Source: Novosphingobium sp. 18050 (lineage in GTDB: Bacteria; Pseudomonadota; Alphaproteobacteria; Sphingomonadales; Sphingomonadaceae). From it: a DNA stretch of 64,000 nucleotides. Where the stretch lies: positions 1-64,000 of the forward strand of contig NZ_CACSJO010000007.1 in NCBI RefSeq assembly GCF_902706195.1, written 5' to 3'. The notes beneath the pieces were generated by a model. That model was not told where the DNA came from. It searched no databases and worked only from the letters and a program-made list of their open reading frames with translations. This document shows, piece after piece, positions 16,088 to 25,873 of this stretch. The position numbers and the translations under genes are program-made. Positions within the stretch are counted from its first letter, which is position 1. Each line of letters starts with the position of its first letter.

Positions 16088-16948
16088 ATGAAAATCGGTG
16101 TCAGCGGTGCGAACGGTAAGCTCGGGCGTTCCACAATCGCCAACCTGATCGCGCGGGATGGCCACGAGGTCGTCGCGATTTCGCGCACTCCTGATGCTAT
16201 CTCCACCGCAGCTGTCACCACGCGCTTCGGAGATTATGACGACCCGGCGAGCCTGGCCGGGGCCTATGCCGGTCTGGACAGCCTGCTCATCATCCCGAGC
16301 GCGGACCTTCGCCCCGACATTCGCGGCGCCCAGTTCATCCGCGCTATCGATGCGGCGGTCGCCGCTGGCGTTGGCCGGATCGTACTGGTTTCTGCGCAAG
16401 GCACGCGCAAGGTGATGACCCCGTCGATGGCCAATGACTACTGGATCGGCGAGCAGCACCTCATCGCCAACGCGCCGAACTGGACGATCCTGCGTCCCAG
16501 TTTTCACGCCGAAGCGATGGCGCAGGAAGCGCAACTGTCTGCCGCGCATGGCGTGCTGACCGGCCTCGGTGAGGAGAGTGTTGCCTATGTCTCGCGCGAC
16601 GATCTTGCCGCCGCCGCCGCGGCTGTGTTGACGGGCGAGGGGCATGACGGCGCCATCTATCAGATCAGCGGGCCGGAACGGCTGACGGGCCGGGAGAAGG
16701 CCGGGCACGTCAGCGCCGTTTTGGGGCGGGAGATCGGTTTTCTCGTCATGGATGAGGCGGCCCTGCGCGACGGGCTGAACCAGGCGGCCATCCCCGCAAC
16801 CTTTGTCGACGCCATCATCGAAGGCAAGCGCGAGGCCGCTTCGCACAATTACGACTATCTGTCGGGCGACGTCGAACGCCTGACCGGGCGCAAGCCGCGT
16901 AACTTGTCAGCCGTGCTAGCCGAAGCGCTGATCGCGGAGGCGGCATGA
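16088..16948 (+). CDS. NmrA-like NAD(P)H-binding protein (quinone oxidoreductase 2 type)
   Basis: A 286-residue atypical SDR with the Rossmann motif KIGVSGANGKLGRSTIANLI, an interior RIVLVSAQGTRK and WTILRPSFHAEAM. It resembles QorB/YtfG-type NAD(P)H:quinone oxidoreductases and NmrA sensors. AAGGAAGCAGCC precedes the ATG at 16088. It is the first gene of a three-gene operon with a VOC protein (4-nt overlap) and an azoreductase. The set suits quinone or electrophile detoxification. Confidence 0.88.
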   Translation: MKIGVSGANGKLGRSTIANLIARDGHEVVAISRTPDAISTAAVTTRFGDYDDPASLAGAYAGLDSLLIIPSADLRPDIRGAQFIRAIDAAVAAGVGRIVLVSAQGTRKVMTPSMANDYWIGEQHLIANAPNWTILRPSFHAEAMAQEAQLSAAHGVLTGLGEESVAYVSRDDLAAAAAAVLTGEGHDGAIYQISGPERLTGREKAGHVSAVLGREIGFLVMDEAALRDGLNQAAIPATFVDAIIEGKREAASHNYDYLSGDVERLTGRKPRNLSAVLAEALIAEAA

Positions 16949-17325
16949 GCGGCTTCACGCATATCACCGTCGGCACCAACGACATCGAACGCTCGCGCCG
17001 GTTCTACGACGCGGTGCTGGCCACGCTTGGCTGGACCCGCATCCTCGATCTTGAGGACGACGCATCGATGTGGGGGGATGGCGAACCGTGCTTCATGGTC
17101 ACCCGGCCCCGCAACGGACAGCCCGCAACTGTCGGAAACGGGGTGACGATCAGCTTCGCGGCGCCGAACAAGGCTGCCGTCCGCGTATTTCACGAAACCG
17201 CGCTGACACTTGGCGCGCCCGACGAGGGGGCGGTTGGCCCCCGGCCATGGGCACCCGGCGCCCTGGCCGCCTACACCCGCGATCCCGATGGCAGCAAGCT
17301 CGCCGTCTATAGCGTCGCCGGCTGA
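16945..17325 (+). CDS. VOC/glyoxalase family protein
   Basis: A 126-residue protein: THITVGTNDIERSRRFYDAV, then CFMVTRPRNGQPA and an ending AAYTRDPDGSKLAVYSVAG. This is the VOC fold common in alphaproteobacterial stress operons. Its ATG overlaps the stop of the NmrA-like gene (ATGA), which supports co-translation. The substrate is unknown. Confidence 0.85.
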   Translation: MSGFTHITVGTNDIERSRRFYDAVLATLGWTRILDLEDDASMWGDGEPCFMVTRPRNGQPATVGNGVTISFAAPNKAAVRVFHETALTLGAPDEGAVGPRPWAPGALAAYTRDPDGSKLAVYSVAG

Positions 17326-17382
17326 GATCCGTCTTCAATCCGTAGGAATTGCGCGCCGCAACAACGAACAAGAGTGCCAAAA

Positions 17383-17946
17383 ATGAAACTTCTTCATCTC
17401 GACAGTGCAATCACGGGTGACAACTCAATCAGCCGTAAGCTTTCCGCCAGCATCGTGGCGCACCTGACAGCGGCCAATCCAGGCCTCACCATAACCTATC
17501 GCGACCTCGCCGCGGCGCCGATCGATCATCTGACGCTATCGATGATGCCGACGCCAGGCGCGAGCACCGCCACCCTCGACGAGTTCCTTGATACCGATAT
17601 CGTGGTCATAGGCGCCCCGATGTACAACTTCACCGTGCCAACCCAGTTGAAGGCGTGGATCGACCGTATCCTCGTCGCCGGCAAAACCTTCCGCTACGGT
17701 GAAGCCGGCCCAACCGGGCTGGCCGGCGACAAGCGCGTGATCATCGCGGTGACGCGTGGCGGCCTGTATGGCGCAGATACCCCTGCGGCGGGTGCTGAGC
17801 ATCTCGAAACCTATCTGTCGACGGTGTTCGGATTCATTGGTGTCGTGCCCGAGTTTATAATCGCGGAGGGCATGTTGCTGGGACCAGTACAACTCGAGGC
17901 TGCGATAGCTCACGCGCATCAGAAGGTTTCGGAGATATTCGTCTGA
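17383..17946 (+). CDS. azoR: FMN-dependent NADH-azoreductase
   Basis: A 187-residue flavodoxin-fold enzyme with KLLHLDSAITGDNSISRKLS and the diagnostic GAPMYNFTVPTQLKAWIDRI, VAGKTFRY and VITRGG-type text IAVTRGGLYG. AzoR reduces azo dyes and quinones by two-electron steps using NADH. The ATG at 17383 gives the conserved MKLLHLDS start. It closes the NmrA-VOC-azoR operon. The 267 bp that follow hold no supported gene. Confidence 0.92.
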   Translation: MKLLHLDSAITGDNSISRKLSASIVAHLTAANPGLTITYRDLAAAPIDHLTLSMMPTPGASTATLDEFLDTDIVVIGAPMYNFTVPTQLKAWIDRILVAGKTFRYGEAGPTGLAGDKRVIIAVTRGGLYGADTPAAGAEHLETYLSTVFGFIGVVPEFIIAEGMLLGPVQLEAAIAHAHQKVSEIFV

Positions 17947-18213
17947 GCGGAATTAGGGTGGCTTGTCATTGTCGCAGTGCGCCAGCTGGACGGCGATGGC
18001 AGGCCCAACTCGCGAAAGGCCGGTTCAGGCTATCGCGGCCAATTTGCGCTCCTGCCGCTAAACGGCGAATGTTGGCGAAAGCTGACGCTCAGGCGACAGC
18101 CATCAAATGGCGTGAGTTGGTCGCGAGTTGCCGGAAATATGCCCGTTTCAACAAAGAAGAAGCCCGCCCTGCCAGAAGACAGAACGGACTGAGGTTTGTT
18201 GGCGCTGGGAGGT

Positions 18214-20649
18214 TCAGTAGCGCCAGGTAAGCTGGAGGCGGACGCTGCGTGGCAGGCTGATCAGACCGATTTGGTCAGCATGAATGCCTGCTGCGGTTCC
18301 AGTGCCAGAACCCGTTCCAGGCCCATCGACTACGCCGGTCGCCACAAAGCGGTTGGTGAGATTCTTCCCGATAATGGCAAGGTCCCATTGCTTGGCGAAC
18401 GATATCTTGGCCGTCGCATCGAGGGTCACATATGCGGCCTGCCGCGAGTACGGATTGCCAAAGCCGGAGGGGAGGTAATCGTCGCTGTATTTTGCATCGG
18501 CCGACAGGCTGAGATCGGTATCCCTGCCCAACGACGCTTCGTATGTAGCGCCGAGCGTTCCGGTCCAGGTCGGCGCTATCGCTGTCTCGGTGCCGCTGAG
18601 ATCCTGGAACCGATTGGGGAACGTACAACCCTGCCTGATCGTCTGCCCAGCGTAGCAAGGCGCGAGGAAGTCCTGATAACGCGCCTTGTTGTAGTTCACC
18701 GACCCGCGCAGGGTCAGCCCAGCCAAGGCATAAGGTGCGAACTCAGCCTCGAGCTCAAGACCCTTCGTTCGCACCGCACCGGCATTAATGGTGTTGAAGG
18801 CAAAAAGCGAACTATCGAAAAAGTCGATCTGCAGGTTGCTGTATTTATAGGTGTAACCGATCAGATTGAGCCGCAGCTGTCGATCGAACAAGGTCGATTT
18901 GATACCAGCCTCAAACCCCTTTGCTTTCTCTGGTTCGAACGTAAAATTGTCCGCCGCCGCAAACGTCGAGTTGATGCCGCTGTTGGAAAAGCCACCAGAT
19001 TTGTAAGCGGTCTTGTAAGACGCGAACAGGTTAATGTCCTTCACCGGCTGCCAACGAATGGTGGCTTCCGGCGACCAGTTGTTGAAAGTCTGGTCGGCCG
19101 GGACAACCACGCCCGGCGCAAAGATGGGGTTGAAGGTATAGGGCTGGACGAAGGCGCTGTTCTTCGTCTCGTGCGTATAGCGGATGCCGCCAGTCGCCTC
19201 GATCGTCTTGCTGAGCGTCAGGATCGCCTGGCCATAGGCGGCTAGCGTCTTACCGTTCGTGTAGGAATCCTTGACGATCCCAGCGTAGCGGTAGCTTGGA
19301 TCAGGAGCGTTTGAATTCTCCGCCCCGCCGTTCACCACATACTGCAGGAAGTCGCGCCGGGTGTCCTGGTACAGGCCGCCCACCATGACATTCAGCGGGA
19401 AGTCGAAGCTAGTGAGCGCGCGCAGCTCCGAGCTGAACGCATGCCAGCGTGAGTCCTCTACAGCGAATGTCACGCCTGCTGATCCCGACGAGAAGTCGCC
19501 ATCGACGAGCAGATTGTTCCGGTTGTATTGATAGTTCGTCACCGAGGTGACGCTGAAATGATCGCCGGAATATTCGAGCGTGCCGGTCACACCCCACGAA
19601 CGGTACGTGTTGTACTGACTGCCATCGCCAGCGCCTGGAATGGTGGCGGCGATATCGGCAGGCATGTCGTTGTTGTAGACGACGAAACGCTTGCCGCATG
19701 ACAGGGAGGTGTTGAACCAGCTGTCCCCGCCGGCGCATTCGTAGGTGACCCGGTTCGACGCAGGGTTGTCGACCTTCGTCCGCGAATAGGAGGCTTTGAC
19801 CGTCGCGGTCAGCTTGTCCGTGAGTTCGCTCTTCACCGTCAGACGCCCCATGATCTCCTTCTCGGGAGACACGTTTCGTGGGCCGACCGGCTGAGTATGC
19901 GACGTCCGCAATCCGGTCACCCGGTTAGTGGTGACGTAGGGAAGCTCCATGCCTCCATTCGTGAAGTAGCCGTCGCTCGTGCTGCTGGCACGAACGGCGA
20001 GTCGCACCCCTGTCGTCTCGGTCACCGGGGTAGAGATTACCCCTTCGCCATAGACTGTCCCCGACTTGATCTCGTACCCAGTGCGCGCAGTCGCCTCGAA
20101 GGACGATCCCGGGTCATTGGTCGCGATGTTGATGACGCCGGCGGTGGCATTCTTGCCGAAGAATAGCGCCTGCGGCCCCTTCAGGACCTCAACGCTTGCG
20201 GCATCGAAGAAACCCTCGTTGATGATCCGCCCTTGGCCATAATAGGCTCCATCCAGGACAACCGCGACCGACTGCTCGATACCGATCGAGCTGGGTGCTG
20301 TCCCGATGCCACGCAGCGTGATCTGGGCGCCCGATCCGGTCGAGTTACGCCCCACTGTCAGCTGACCCATGCTGGCCGCAACCTTCTCGATGCTGGTCAG
20401 GTCGTAGCGATCAATCTGGGCCGCCGAGATCGCAGTCACCGCAACGGGGACATCCTGAGACGTCTCCTGGCGCTTACGAGCGGTCACGATGATATCCCCC
20501 AGACCGCCGGCGGTCTCCGAGGTCTCTTCGGCCTGAGGCGTTGCAGGTCCAGTGGTGTCGACCGTTTGAGCCTGCGCCGCGCCGGCGCAGATAATAGCGA
20601 TAGGGCAAGCTGTCATCGACAGTGCGCGAATGATCCCTGCGTTCAGCAT
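18214..20649 (-). CDS. TonB-dependent receptor
   Basis: An 811-residue outer-membrane receptor. A signal peptide (SMTACPIAIICAGAAQAQT) is followed by a TonB-box-like DIIVTARKRQE, a plug domain (VPVAVTAISAAQIDRYDLTS, GAQITLRGIGTAPSS) and a 22-strand-type barrel ending in LPRSVRLQLTWRY with the terminal aromatic. It resembles the large sphingomonad family that takes up unidentified organic substrates. It is divergent from the TetR gene and probably serves the DUF1254 gene pair. Confidence 0.92.
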   Translation of the reverse strand: MLNAGIIRALSMTACPIAIICAGAAQAQTVDTTGPATPQAEETSETAGGLGDIIVTARKRQETSQDVPVAVTAISAAQIDRYDLTSIEKVAASMGQLTVGRNSTGSGAQITLRGIGTAPSSIGIEQSVAVVLDGAYYGQGRIINEGFFDAASVEVLKGPQALFFGKNATAGVINIATNDPGSSFEATARTGYEIKSGTVYGEGVISTPVTETTGVRLAVRASSTSDGYFTNGGMELPYVTTNRVTGLRTSHTQPVGPRNVSPEKEIMGRLTVKSELTDKLTATVKASYSRTKVDNPASNRVTYECAGGDSWFNTSLSCGKRFVVYNNDMPADIAATIPGAGDGSQYNTYRSWGVTGTLEYSGDHFSVTSVTNYQYNRNNLLVDGDFSSGSAGVTFAVEDSRWHAFSSELRALTSFDFPLNVMVGGLYQDTRRDFLQYVVNGGAENSNAPDPSYRYAGIVKDSYTNGKTLAAYGQAILTLSKTIEATGGIRYTHETKNSAFVQPYTFNPIFAPGVVVPADQTFNNWSPEATIRWQPVKDINLFASYKTAYKSGGFSNSGINSTFAAADNFTFEPEKAKGFEAGIKSTLFDRQLRLNLIGYTYKYSNLQIDFFDSSLFAFNTINAGAVRTKGLELEAEFAPYALAGLTLRGSVNYNKARYQDFLAPCYAGQTIRQGCTFPNRFQDLSGTETAIAPTWTGTLGATYEASLGRDTDLSLSADAKYSDDYLPSGFGNPYSRQAAYVTLDATAKISFAKQWDLAIIGKNLTNRFVATGVVDGPGTGSGTGTAAGIHADQIGLISLPRSVRLQLTWRY

Positions 20650-20718
20650 TCTCTCTCCCCTTTTATCCGATCGCCTGATTCTCGCGATCCCGTTGATGAC
20701 CGGCCTATTTGAGATATA

Positions 20719-20730
20719 TGGATTAATCCA
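20719..20730. promoter_or_regulatory. 12-bp perfect palindrome between TonB receptor and TetR genes
   Basis: TGGATTAATCCA lies in the 145-bp divergent intergenic region. TetR proteins bind palindromes in exactly this position, so it is a candidate operator for the regulator at 20795. It is short, and its function is inferred. Confidence 0.45.
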
Positions 20731-20794
20731 CCTGTCCTAAATCGCAGGGATCGTTCTCAGGCGGGATGGAATTCGCTCGTCTGCCAGGAGCAAA

Positions 20795-21508
20795 ATGTGC
20801 CAAAGACCTATCATGAGCATCAGGAAAAATTCCGCAAAGCCGAGGGAGACGGCATGCGACACGAATGACACGAGGATCAAGATCATCCTCGCTGCAGAAC
20901 GCTTGTTTGGTGAGCACGGAATTGATGGCGTGTCCCTCCGCCAAATTCGCCTCGATGCAGGTCAGAGCAACAACTCTGCCGTCCATTATCACTTTGACGA
21001 TCGGGCTGATCTCATATCGGCGATCCTGCAATTTCGTGTCGATCAAATGGAGCCCGCACGGCGCCAGATGATCGATGAAATGCGAAGCACCGGGCGCGAA
21101 TCAGACCTCCGATCACTTCTAAAAACGCTTTTGATTCCGCAGCTTAATATTACAGATGAAGCCGGAGGCCACCCCTATGTCCGCTTCACTTCCGAATACC
21201 TGACCCGATTCAGAGCAAAAGGCATCGCGCACCCTGGCGACAGCTTCAAGAACGCCCCTGCGCTCGCAGACTTGATGGAATTATACTACGATGCGATGTT
21301 CGGCTTCGATCGTGATATCGCACTGCTGAGGCTAAACGCCGCAACGCTGGTCTTTCTCAACCTTATCATCTCCTGGGATGCAGGACTGACCTTCGAGGGC
21401 CAGCGACATGACCTCGAGCTCGTGATTGACGAAGCTTTGACGATGGCAACGGCAGCCCTCCAGGCCCCTCCGAGCAAGTCCCTTCGCGCCCGCTATCAGA
21501 AAGGCTAG
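20795..21508 (+). CDS. TetR-family transcriptional regulator
   Basis: A 237-residue regulator with the N-terminal HTH IKIILAAERLFGEHGIDGVS, LRQIRLDAGQSNNSAVHYHF and a helical ligand domain. AGGAG precedes the ATG at 20795. It is divergent from the TonB receptor and lies 78 bp before the DUF1254 pair on the same strand, so it probably controls both. The ligand is unknown. Confidence 0.9.
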   Translation: MCQRPIMSIRKNSAKPRETACDTNDTRIKIILAAERLFGEHGIDGVSLRQIRLDAGQSNNSAVHYHFDDRADLISAILQFRVDQMEPARRQMIDEMRSTGRESDLRSLLKTLLIPQLNITDEAGGHPYVRFTSEYLTRFRAKGIAHPGDSFKNAPALADLMELYYDAMFGFDRDIALLRLNAATLVFLNLIISWDAGLTFEGQRHDLELVIDEALTMATAALQAPPSKSLRARYQKG

Positions 21509-21586
21509 CTGCCGGCCCATTCCTCACCGCCTATCCCGTCTTTAAGATACATGTCTTGAAAGAGGCAACGAGATGGGAGAGCGGTA

Positions 21587-23020
21587 ATGAGGGCAACGAG
21601 GCTCCTCGCGGGCGGCCTTTTGCTGGCACTTTGTCAGGCCACTTCACTGGGAGCGCAAAGCCTCCAGGCAGCCCATAGCTATGATCCAGACCTGGCCGAT
21701 CAGTTTTCCTGGCCCGTTCACGCCGACCTGCTGCCACCAGTGGGGGACGGCCGGCGCCTTCATGCTCAGATGCTGGCCTATGATGCGCGGCTTTATGGGA
21801 CCAGCGCCGTGCTGGAGTACGCCCAGATGTACGCCCAAGCCGTCGATCGTTCGGCACCGGGCTACACCGGATTCAACAAGTTCGCCCATGACCGAGATCT
21901 CGCCCGGCCGGGGTACGCTCCGTTCAAGACACCCAATGCCGACACCCTCTATTCCAACGCTTGGCTCGACCTGACGAAGGGCCCGATGATCCTCACCGTG
22001 CCGGATACGCATGGAACCTATTTCACGGCCAACTTCCTCGACATCTTTGCAAACTCGTCGAATATCAGCGCGCGCACGAGGGGCTTTGGTCCCGGTCGTT
22101 ATGCCATCGTGCCCGCTAGTTGGAAGGGAACGCTGCCTGCCGGAACGCAGCGTTTCACAGTAGCAACGCCTTACTGCTGGATCCTGCTTCGCGTCCTTGC
22201 GAAGGACCTGCGCCAGCCTACCGAGGCAAGAGCCATTCAATCAGGCTTCTCCCTGCAAGCTCCACCCGGGACGTCGGACGACAGGGAAAAATTCCCGGCG
22301 CCGGGAACCACCACCAGCTCCAGTTTCTATCGGGTGCTGGACTGGATCTTGCGAAATGCGGGCCATCCCGACACCGAGACTGCACTCGTATATCGCTATC
22401 AGGCGTTAGGCATCGGTCTTGGCCCCGCAGCAATCGAAACCGCGCTTAATGATCCTGATCTTCAGGCGGGAATGCTGGCTGGGTTCAAACTCGCCGGTAG
22501 CACGATAGAGGACTCCGCCGCTCTTAGCGGATATCCGGCGGGCACCTGGAAGACGCCGGCCGACACCGGGGCCTACGGCTATAACTACGTCTACCGGGCA
22601 GCAATCAACACGCTCGGAACTGGCGCTAATGTCGTGGAAGAAAACTATCCATTCAATACGTTCGTCGATGCCGATGGCGATCCGTTGGACGGATCTAAGC
22701 ACGCCTACCGGATGACGTTCCGCACGCCTCCTCCTGCGAAGTTCTTCTGGTCCGTCACCCTGTATGACGCTGCGACCCGCGAACTCTCACCGAACCCAAT
22801 CGCGCGCTACATCGTCAATGATCGCACGCCCGGCATCAGGAAAGCCAAGGATGGATCGCTGACCATTTCCGTACAGCATGATCAACCGCAAGCGGCGAAT
22901 AACTGGCTCCCGTCGCCCGCAGGACGCTTCTATCTCGTGATACGCGCGCAAGGCCCGGAGGAGGCACTACTCAAGGGTCAGTGGCTCCCGCCGGCTGTCA
23001 GGAAGGAGCCAGGCCTGTGA
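21587..23020 (+). CDS. DUF1254/DUF1214 protein (exported)
   Basis: A 477-residue protein with a signal peptide (ending SLGAQS). An N-terminal DUF1254 domain covers about residues 70-190 (NKFAHDRDLARPGYAPFKTP, NADTLYSNAWLDLTKGP), and a C-terminal DUF1214 domain about residues 370-465 (AYRMTFRTPPPAKFFWSVTL, YDAATRELSPNP). Such proteins often lie near transport or catabolic genes but have no proven reaction. The stop overlaps the GTG of the next, related gene by 4 nt. Confidence 0.88.
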   Translation: MRATRLLAGGLLLALCQATSLGAQSLQAAHSYDPDLADQFSWPVHADLLPPVGDGRRLHAQMLAYDARLYGTSAVLEYAQMYAQAVDRSAPGYTGFNKFAHDRDLARPGYAPFKTPNADTLYSNAWLDLTKGPMILTVPDTHGTYFTANFLDIFANSSNISARTRGFGPGRYAIVPASWKGTLPAGTQRFTVATPYCWILLRVLAKDLRQPTEARAIQSGFSLQAPPGTSDDREKFPAPGTTTSSSFYRVLDWILRNAGHPDTETALVYRYQALGIGLGPAAIETALNDPDLQAGMLAGFKLAGSTIEDSAALSGYPAGTWKTPADTGAYGYNYVYRAAINTLGTGANVVEENYPFNTFVDADGDPLDGSKHAYRMTFRTPPPAKFFWSVTLYDAATRELSPNPIARYIVNDRTPGIRKAKDGSLTISVQHDQPQAANNWLPSPAGRFYLVIRAQGPEEALLKGQWLPPAVRKEPGL

Positions 23021-24450
23021 AGGTGCCCAAGCAACTCGCCCTCGCGGTTGTCATAGGACTTGCAGCCGCCAGTGCTTCGGCGACTCCACAACCGACCGGT
23101 ACGTGTGATCAGGCTTCGCATTCTCTAGCCGGAGCGAAAACCAACGATGAAATATTCCGTACTGCCGCATGCAATGACTATAGTCTTGCGGTCATGGCTT
23201 TCGTCTGGGGCAAGCCGATCGTCGACGCGGCAAAAATCCGGTTGTTCTTCACTCAACCTGCGAATCCGGCGGGATCGCGCGCGCCGGCCGTAGCCGGAGC
23301 AGCGTTGAACCGCTTCGGTCATGGCCGGATTCTGGCCGACCCTGACAACAAGTCCGGCGTCGGGCCGAACAACGACACCCTCTACAGCAACGCCACTTTT
23401 GACGTGACCACGGGCCCGTTCATCGTCACGACGCCCGACTTCCGAGATCGGTACTACACGTTCTCCGTCGCGCATCCCGACAGTACGACGAGCGCGTCGC
23501 TCGGCAGCCGCACGCATGGTGGCAAGCTGCCGCCGCTTTTCATTCGAGCGGCCAGCTACACCGGTCCGGTTCCCGCCGGAATGATCGAGATCGTCAGTTC
23601 TGACCGATACTTGCATCTTTGGGGACGCACGCTTGTCGAGTCCGCGCAGGATCTTCCAAAGGTTCGAGCATTGCAGGATGCCATGAAGGTGGAGCGATTC
23701 GTCGATGGCCGCACCATCCCCGTCGGGTCACCGCCGAAGCAACGCCGGTTTCCGGAAGGCACAAACGGACGAGCATTCTTGCAGCAGCTCGCCGTTGCTT
23801 TGGCCGACATGAAGCTCTCGCCGCAGGATCAAGCTGTCGCCAACCGCCTCCAGCCTCTCTTGCAAAAGGCCCAAGCCGCAGCATGGACCACCGATGACGA
23901 TCAGCGGGCAGATCGCGCGATGGCCGACGGATCGGCCATCGTCTCGCATGCCGCAAGTGCGTTCGGGACCCAAGTCGGTGGATGGAGCGTCAACCTTGCG
24001 GGCGCCCGTTTTGGGTCGGACTGGCTCCTGAGGGCGGCGGTATCAAAAGACCAGATCTTCGTCACCTTGCCCGAAGAGGCGATCTACCCCATCGCACGCA
24101 CTGCCGAGGACGGCTCCGCACTCGACGGCCATCGATCCTACCGTCTCGCCATGAAGGCACCGCCACCTGTCCGCGCATTTTGGTCGATCACGCTATACGA
24201 CGACAGAGGGGCGATGACGGCAAACGCGTTGAGACGGTATTCGGTCGGCAATCGCACCCCGGGGATCACCAAGCCTGACGGATCTCTGCGGGACATCGTC
24301 GTCTCGCGCACCAGGCCACAGGATCCAGACGTCGTGTGGCTTCCATCCCCGGAAGCGCCGTTCTATCTCATGATGCGCTTGTATGGACCTGGCGAAGCGA
24401 TCCAGACTGGGCGATGGAAGCCGCCTGCTATTGTACCGCAGCCCCGCTGA
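23017..24450 (+). CDS. DUF1254/DUF1214 protein, second copy
   Basis: A 477-residue relative of the previous gene: a signal peptide (VKVPKQLALAVVIGLAAASA), DUF1254 (FGHGRILADPDNKSGVGPNN, DTLYSNATFDVTTGP) and DUF1214 (HRSYRLAMKAPPPVRAFWSI, TLYDDRGAMTAN). Identity to the first copy is limited, so the pair is old or the two differ in role. The GTG start overlaps the previous TGA (GTGA). A periplasmic location is expected. Confidence 0.88.
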   Translation: MKVPKQLALAVVIGLAAASASATPQPTGTCDQASHSLAGAKTNDEIFRTAACNDYSLAVMAFVWGKPIVDAAKIRLFFTQPANPAGSRAPAVAGAALNRFGHGRILADPDNKSGVGPNNDTLYSNATFDVTTGPFIVTTPDFRDRYYTFSVAHPDSTTSASLGSRTHGGKLPPLFIRAASYTGPVPAGMIEIVSSDRYLHLWGRTLVESAQDLPKVRALQDAMKVERFVDGRTIPVGSPPKQRRFPEGTNGRAFLQQLAVALADMKLSPQDQAVANRLQPLLQKAQAAAWTTDDDQRADRAMADGSAIVSHAASAFGTQVGGWSVNLAGARFGSDWLLRAAVSKDQIFVTLPEEAIYPIARTAEDGSALDGHRSYRLAMKAPPPVRAFWSITLYDDRGAMTANALRRYSVGNRTPGITKPDGSLRDIVVSRTRPQDPDVVWLPSPEAPFYLMMRLYGPGEAIQTGRWKPPAIVPQPR

Positions 24451-24517
24451 TGGAAATGGCAGCCTATGGCGGACGCAGCCACTCCGGAGATGAGGCCTGA
24501 ACGTCGTGGTTTGGTCG

Positions 24518-25147
24518 CTATTGGTCGCAGAAGCCAGTCGGTTTCCATTCACCACCCGGGACAACCGCCGAAACTCCCTTCGGGGCCAAGATAAGTACGA
24601 GATTACGGCGGCCCTTGGGCGCCGCCTGAATGTGCGGGCCACTTTCGACGACATATGTTCCACCCGCCGGGATCATCCGCTTGTCGCTTGGTGTTTCCAT
24701 GCACTGCTCACCCGCAACAACATAGAAGGCTTCAGGGCCCGGGTGGGAATGAACGCGTGTTCGCATTCCGGGTGGAAATATGGCCTCGGAGAAATGCGCC
24801 GTGCCTGTGCCGGGCGGCACGGCAAGAGGACCGATGCCGGCCCGCTTGACGCCGCCCATCACATTCTCGAATTGATCGCCAATGACGTACAGCCACACCT
24901 TCGCGTGCGCTTCGGCGACGCTTGCCCAGCGGTGACGGGCAGCTTCGGATTGAGCTGCCTCGAGCGTTGAAAACTCATATATCTGCCAGAAAATGTTAGG
25001 TGGTGCGCCGTCGAGTTCGACCGTCCCGGTCTGGTAGCAGCCCGGCATGTCGTGGTCGACTGGGACAGGAGCCATGCAAAGGCCAGGCACTGGCGGGACA
25101 TTGGTTTCGCTGACCGCAGCGAACATAAGGAACATCGGCACGAGCAT
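24518..25147 (-). CDS. Exported cupin-domain protein
   Basis: A 209-residue protein with a short N-terminal hydrophobic segment (MLVPMFLMFAAVSE), probably a signal peptide. An N-terminal dimeric-barrel-like part (FWQIYEFSTLEAAQSEAARH) is followed by a cupin with RTRVHSHPGPEAFYVVAGE and MIPAGGTYVVESGP. It converges on the DUF1254 pair, 67 bp away. The function is unknown. Confidence 0.8.
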   Translation of the reverse strand: MLVPMFLMFAAVSETNVPPVPGLCMAPVPVDHDMPGCYQTGTVELDGAPPNIFWQIYEFSTLEAAQSEAARHRWASVAEAHAKVWLYVIGDQFENVMGGVKRAGIGPLAVPPGTGTAHFSEAIFPPGMRTRVHSHPGPEAFYVVAGEQCMETPSDKRMIPAGGTYVVESGPHIQAAPKGRRNLVLILAPKGVSAVVPGGEWKPTGFCDQ

Positions 25148-25873
25148 GGTAATGGCCCCTCTCGGTCAGGATGTCTTCAACGCTGTACGACAGCAAGTGA
25201 TAAAGCGATGGAGTACCCTCAATGTCAGGATCGAGGCGTTGCTGATCGTTAGTGTATCGGGTTCGAACGGCGGCTCCTGTCTGGAACTGCCGCTCAAACA
25301 CCATCTTTGAACGACTTGGTTTGGTCGACACCTGCCGCTCTCAACCAATGTGCCTTCGCCCTTCACATCCCCTCAACTGCCCGACCTTTAAGGAAGTCGT
25401 CCGGCATTTAGGGCACCGGATTACCAATCCCCGTTCCGTCCGGTAATTTAGGAAAACCGACACGCGGCGAACTTCATCTATCAAAAGGATCACGAGGGCA
25501 GCGCCCCGTACGGCACCTATTGTTGCCCCCGGCTCTGCAGTCGTCTTTCCACTCCGGCCAGTCGTAGACATCCATAATTGAGAAACGGAATGTCCAGATC
25601 CAGGGGTTCGAATTTGGCGGTTGAATAGCAAGAATGGGTCCAAACTGGAAGGCGGGGCATCCTCGCCGATTTGACATTCAGCCGGCGTTTCGCGATGTTC
25701 GCTGGATGCTTCTGCTTGAGACATATAAGCGGTTCATCGATCACGCCGGCCAACTAGCTGCACGCCGCTAGCCCGAGCTCACGGTCATTGCCGCTTGAGT
25801 TCGGGCTCTATTCGATTTGGATCTCCCGGGCGCGCGAAACGCGCCTGTGGCCTCGAATAAGCGGGAATCGCGC
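25148..25873. other. Decayed stretch without an intact gene
   Basis: Only short shadow frames occur. A minus-strand block around 25488-25530 reads VRGAALVILLIDEVR, which recalls the RGASLVILLVGGDK core of the HigB-like toxin at 4390; 14 bases (AAGGATCACGAGGG) are identical in both places. It may be a toxin-gene relic. No other homology is recognised. Confidence 0.35.

Noticed and set aside
17958..18230. 90-codon plus-strand frame between azoR and the TonB receptor
   Set aside because: It runs into the end of the receptor gene, is very rich in Arg and Ala, and has no similarity to a known protein.
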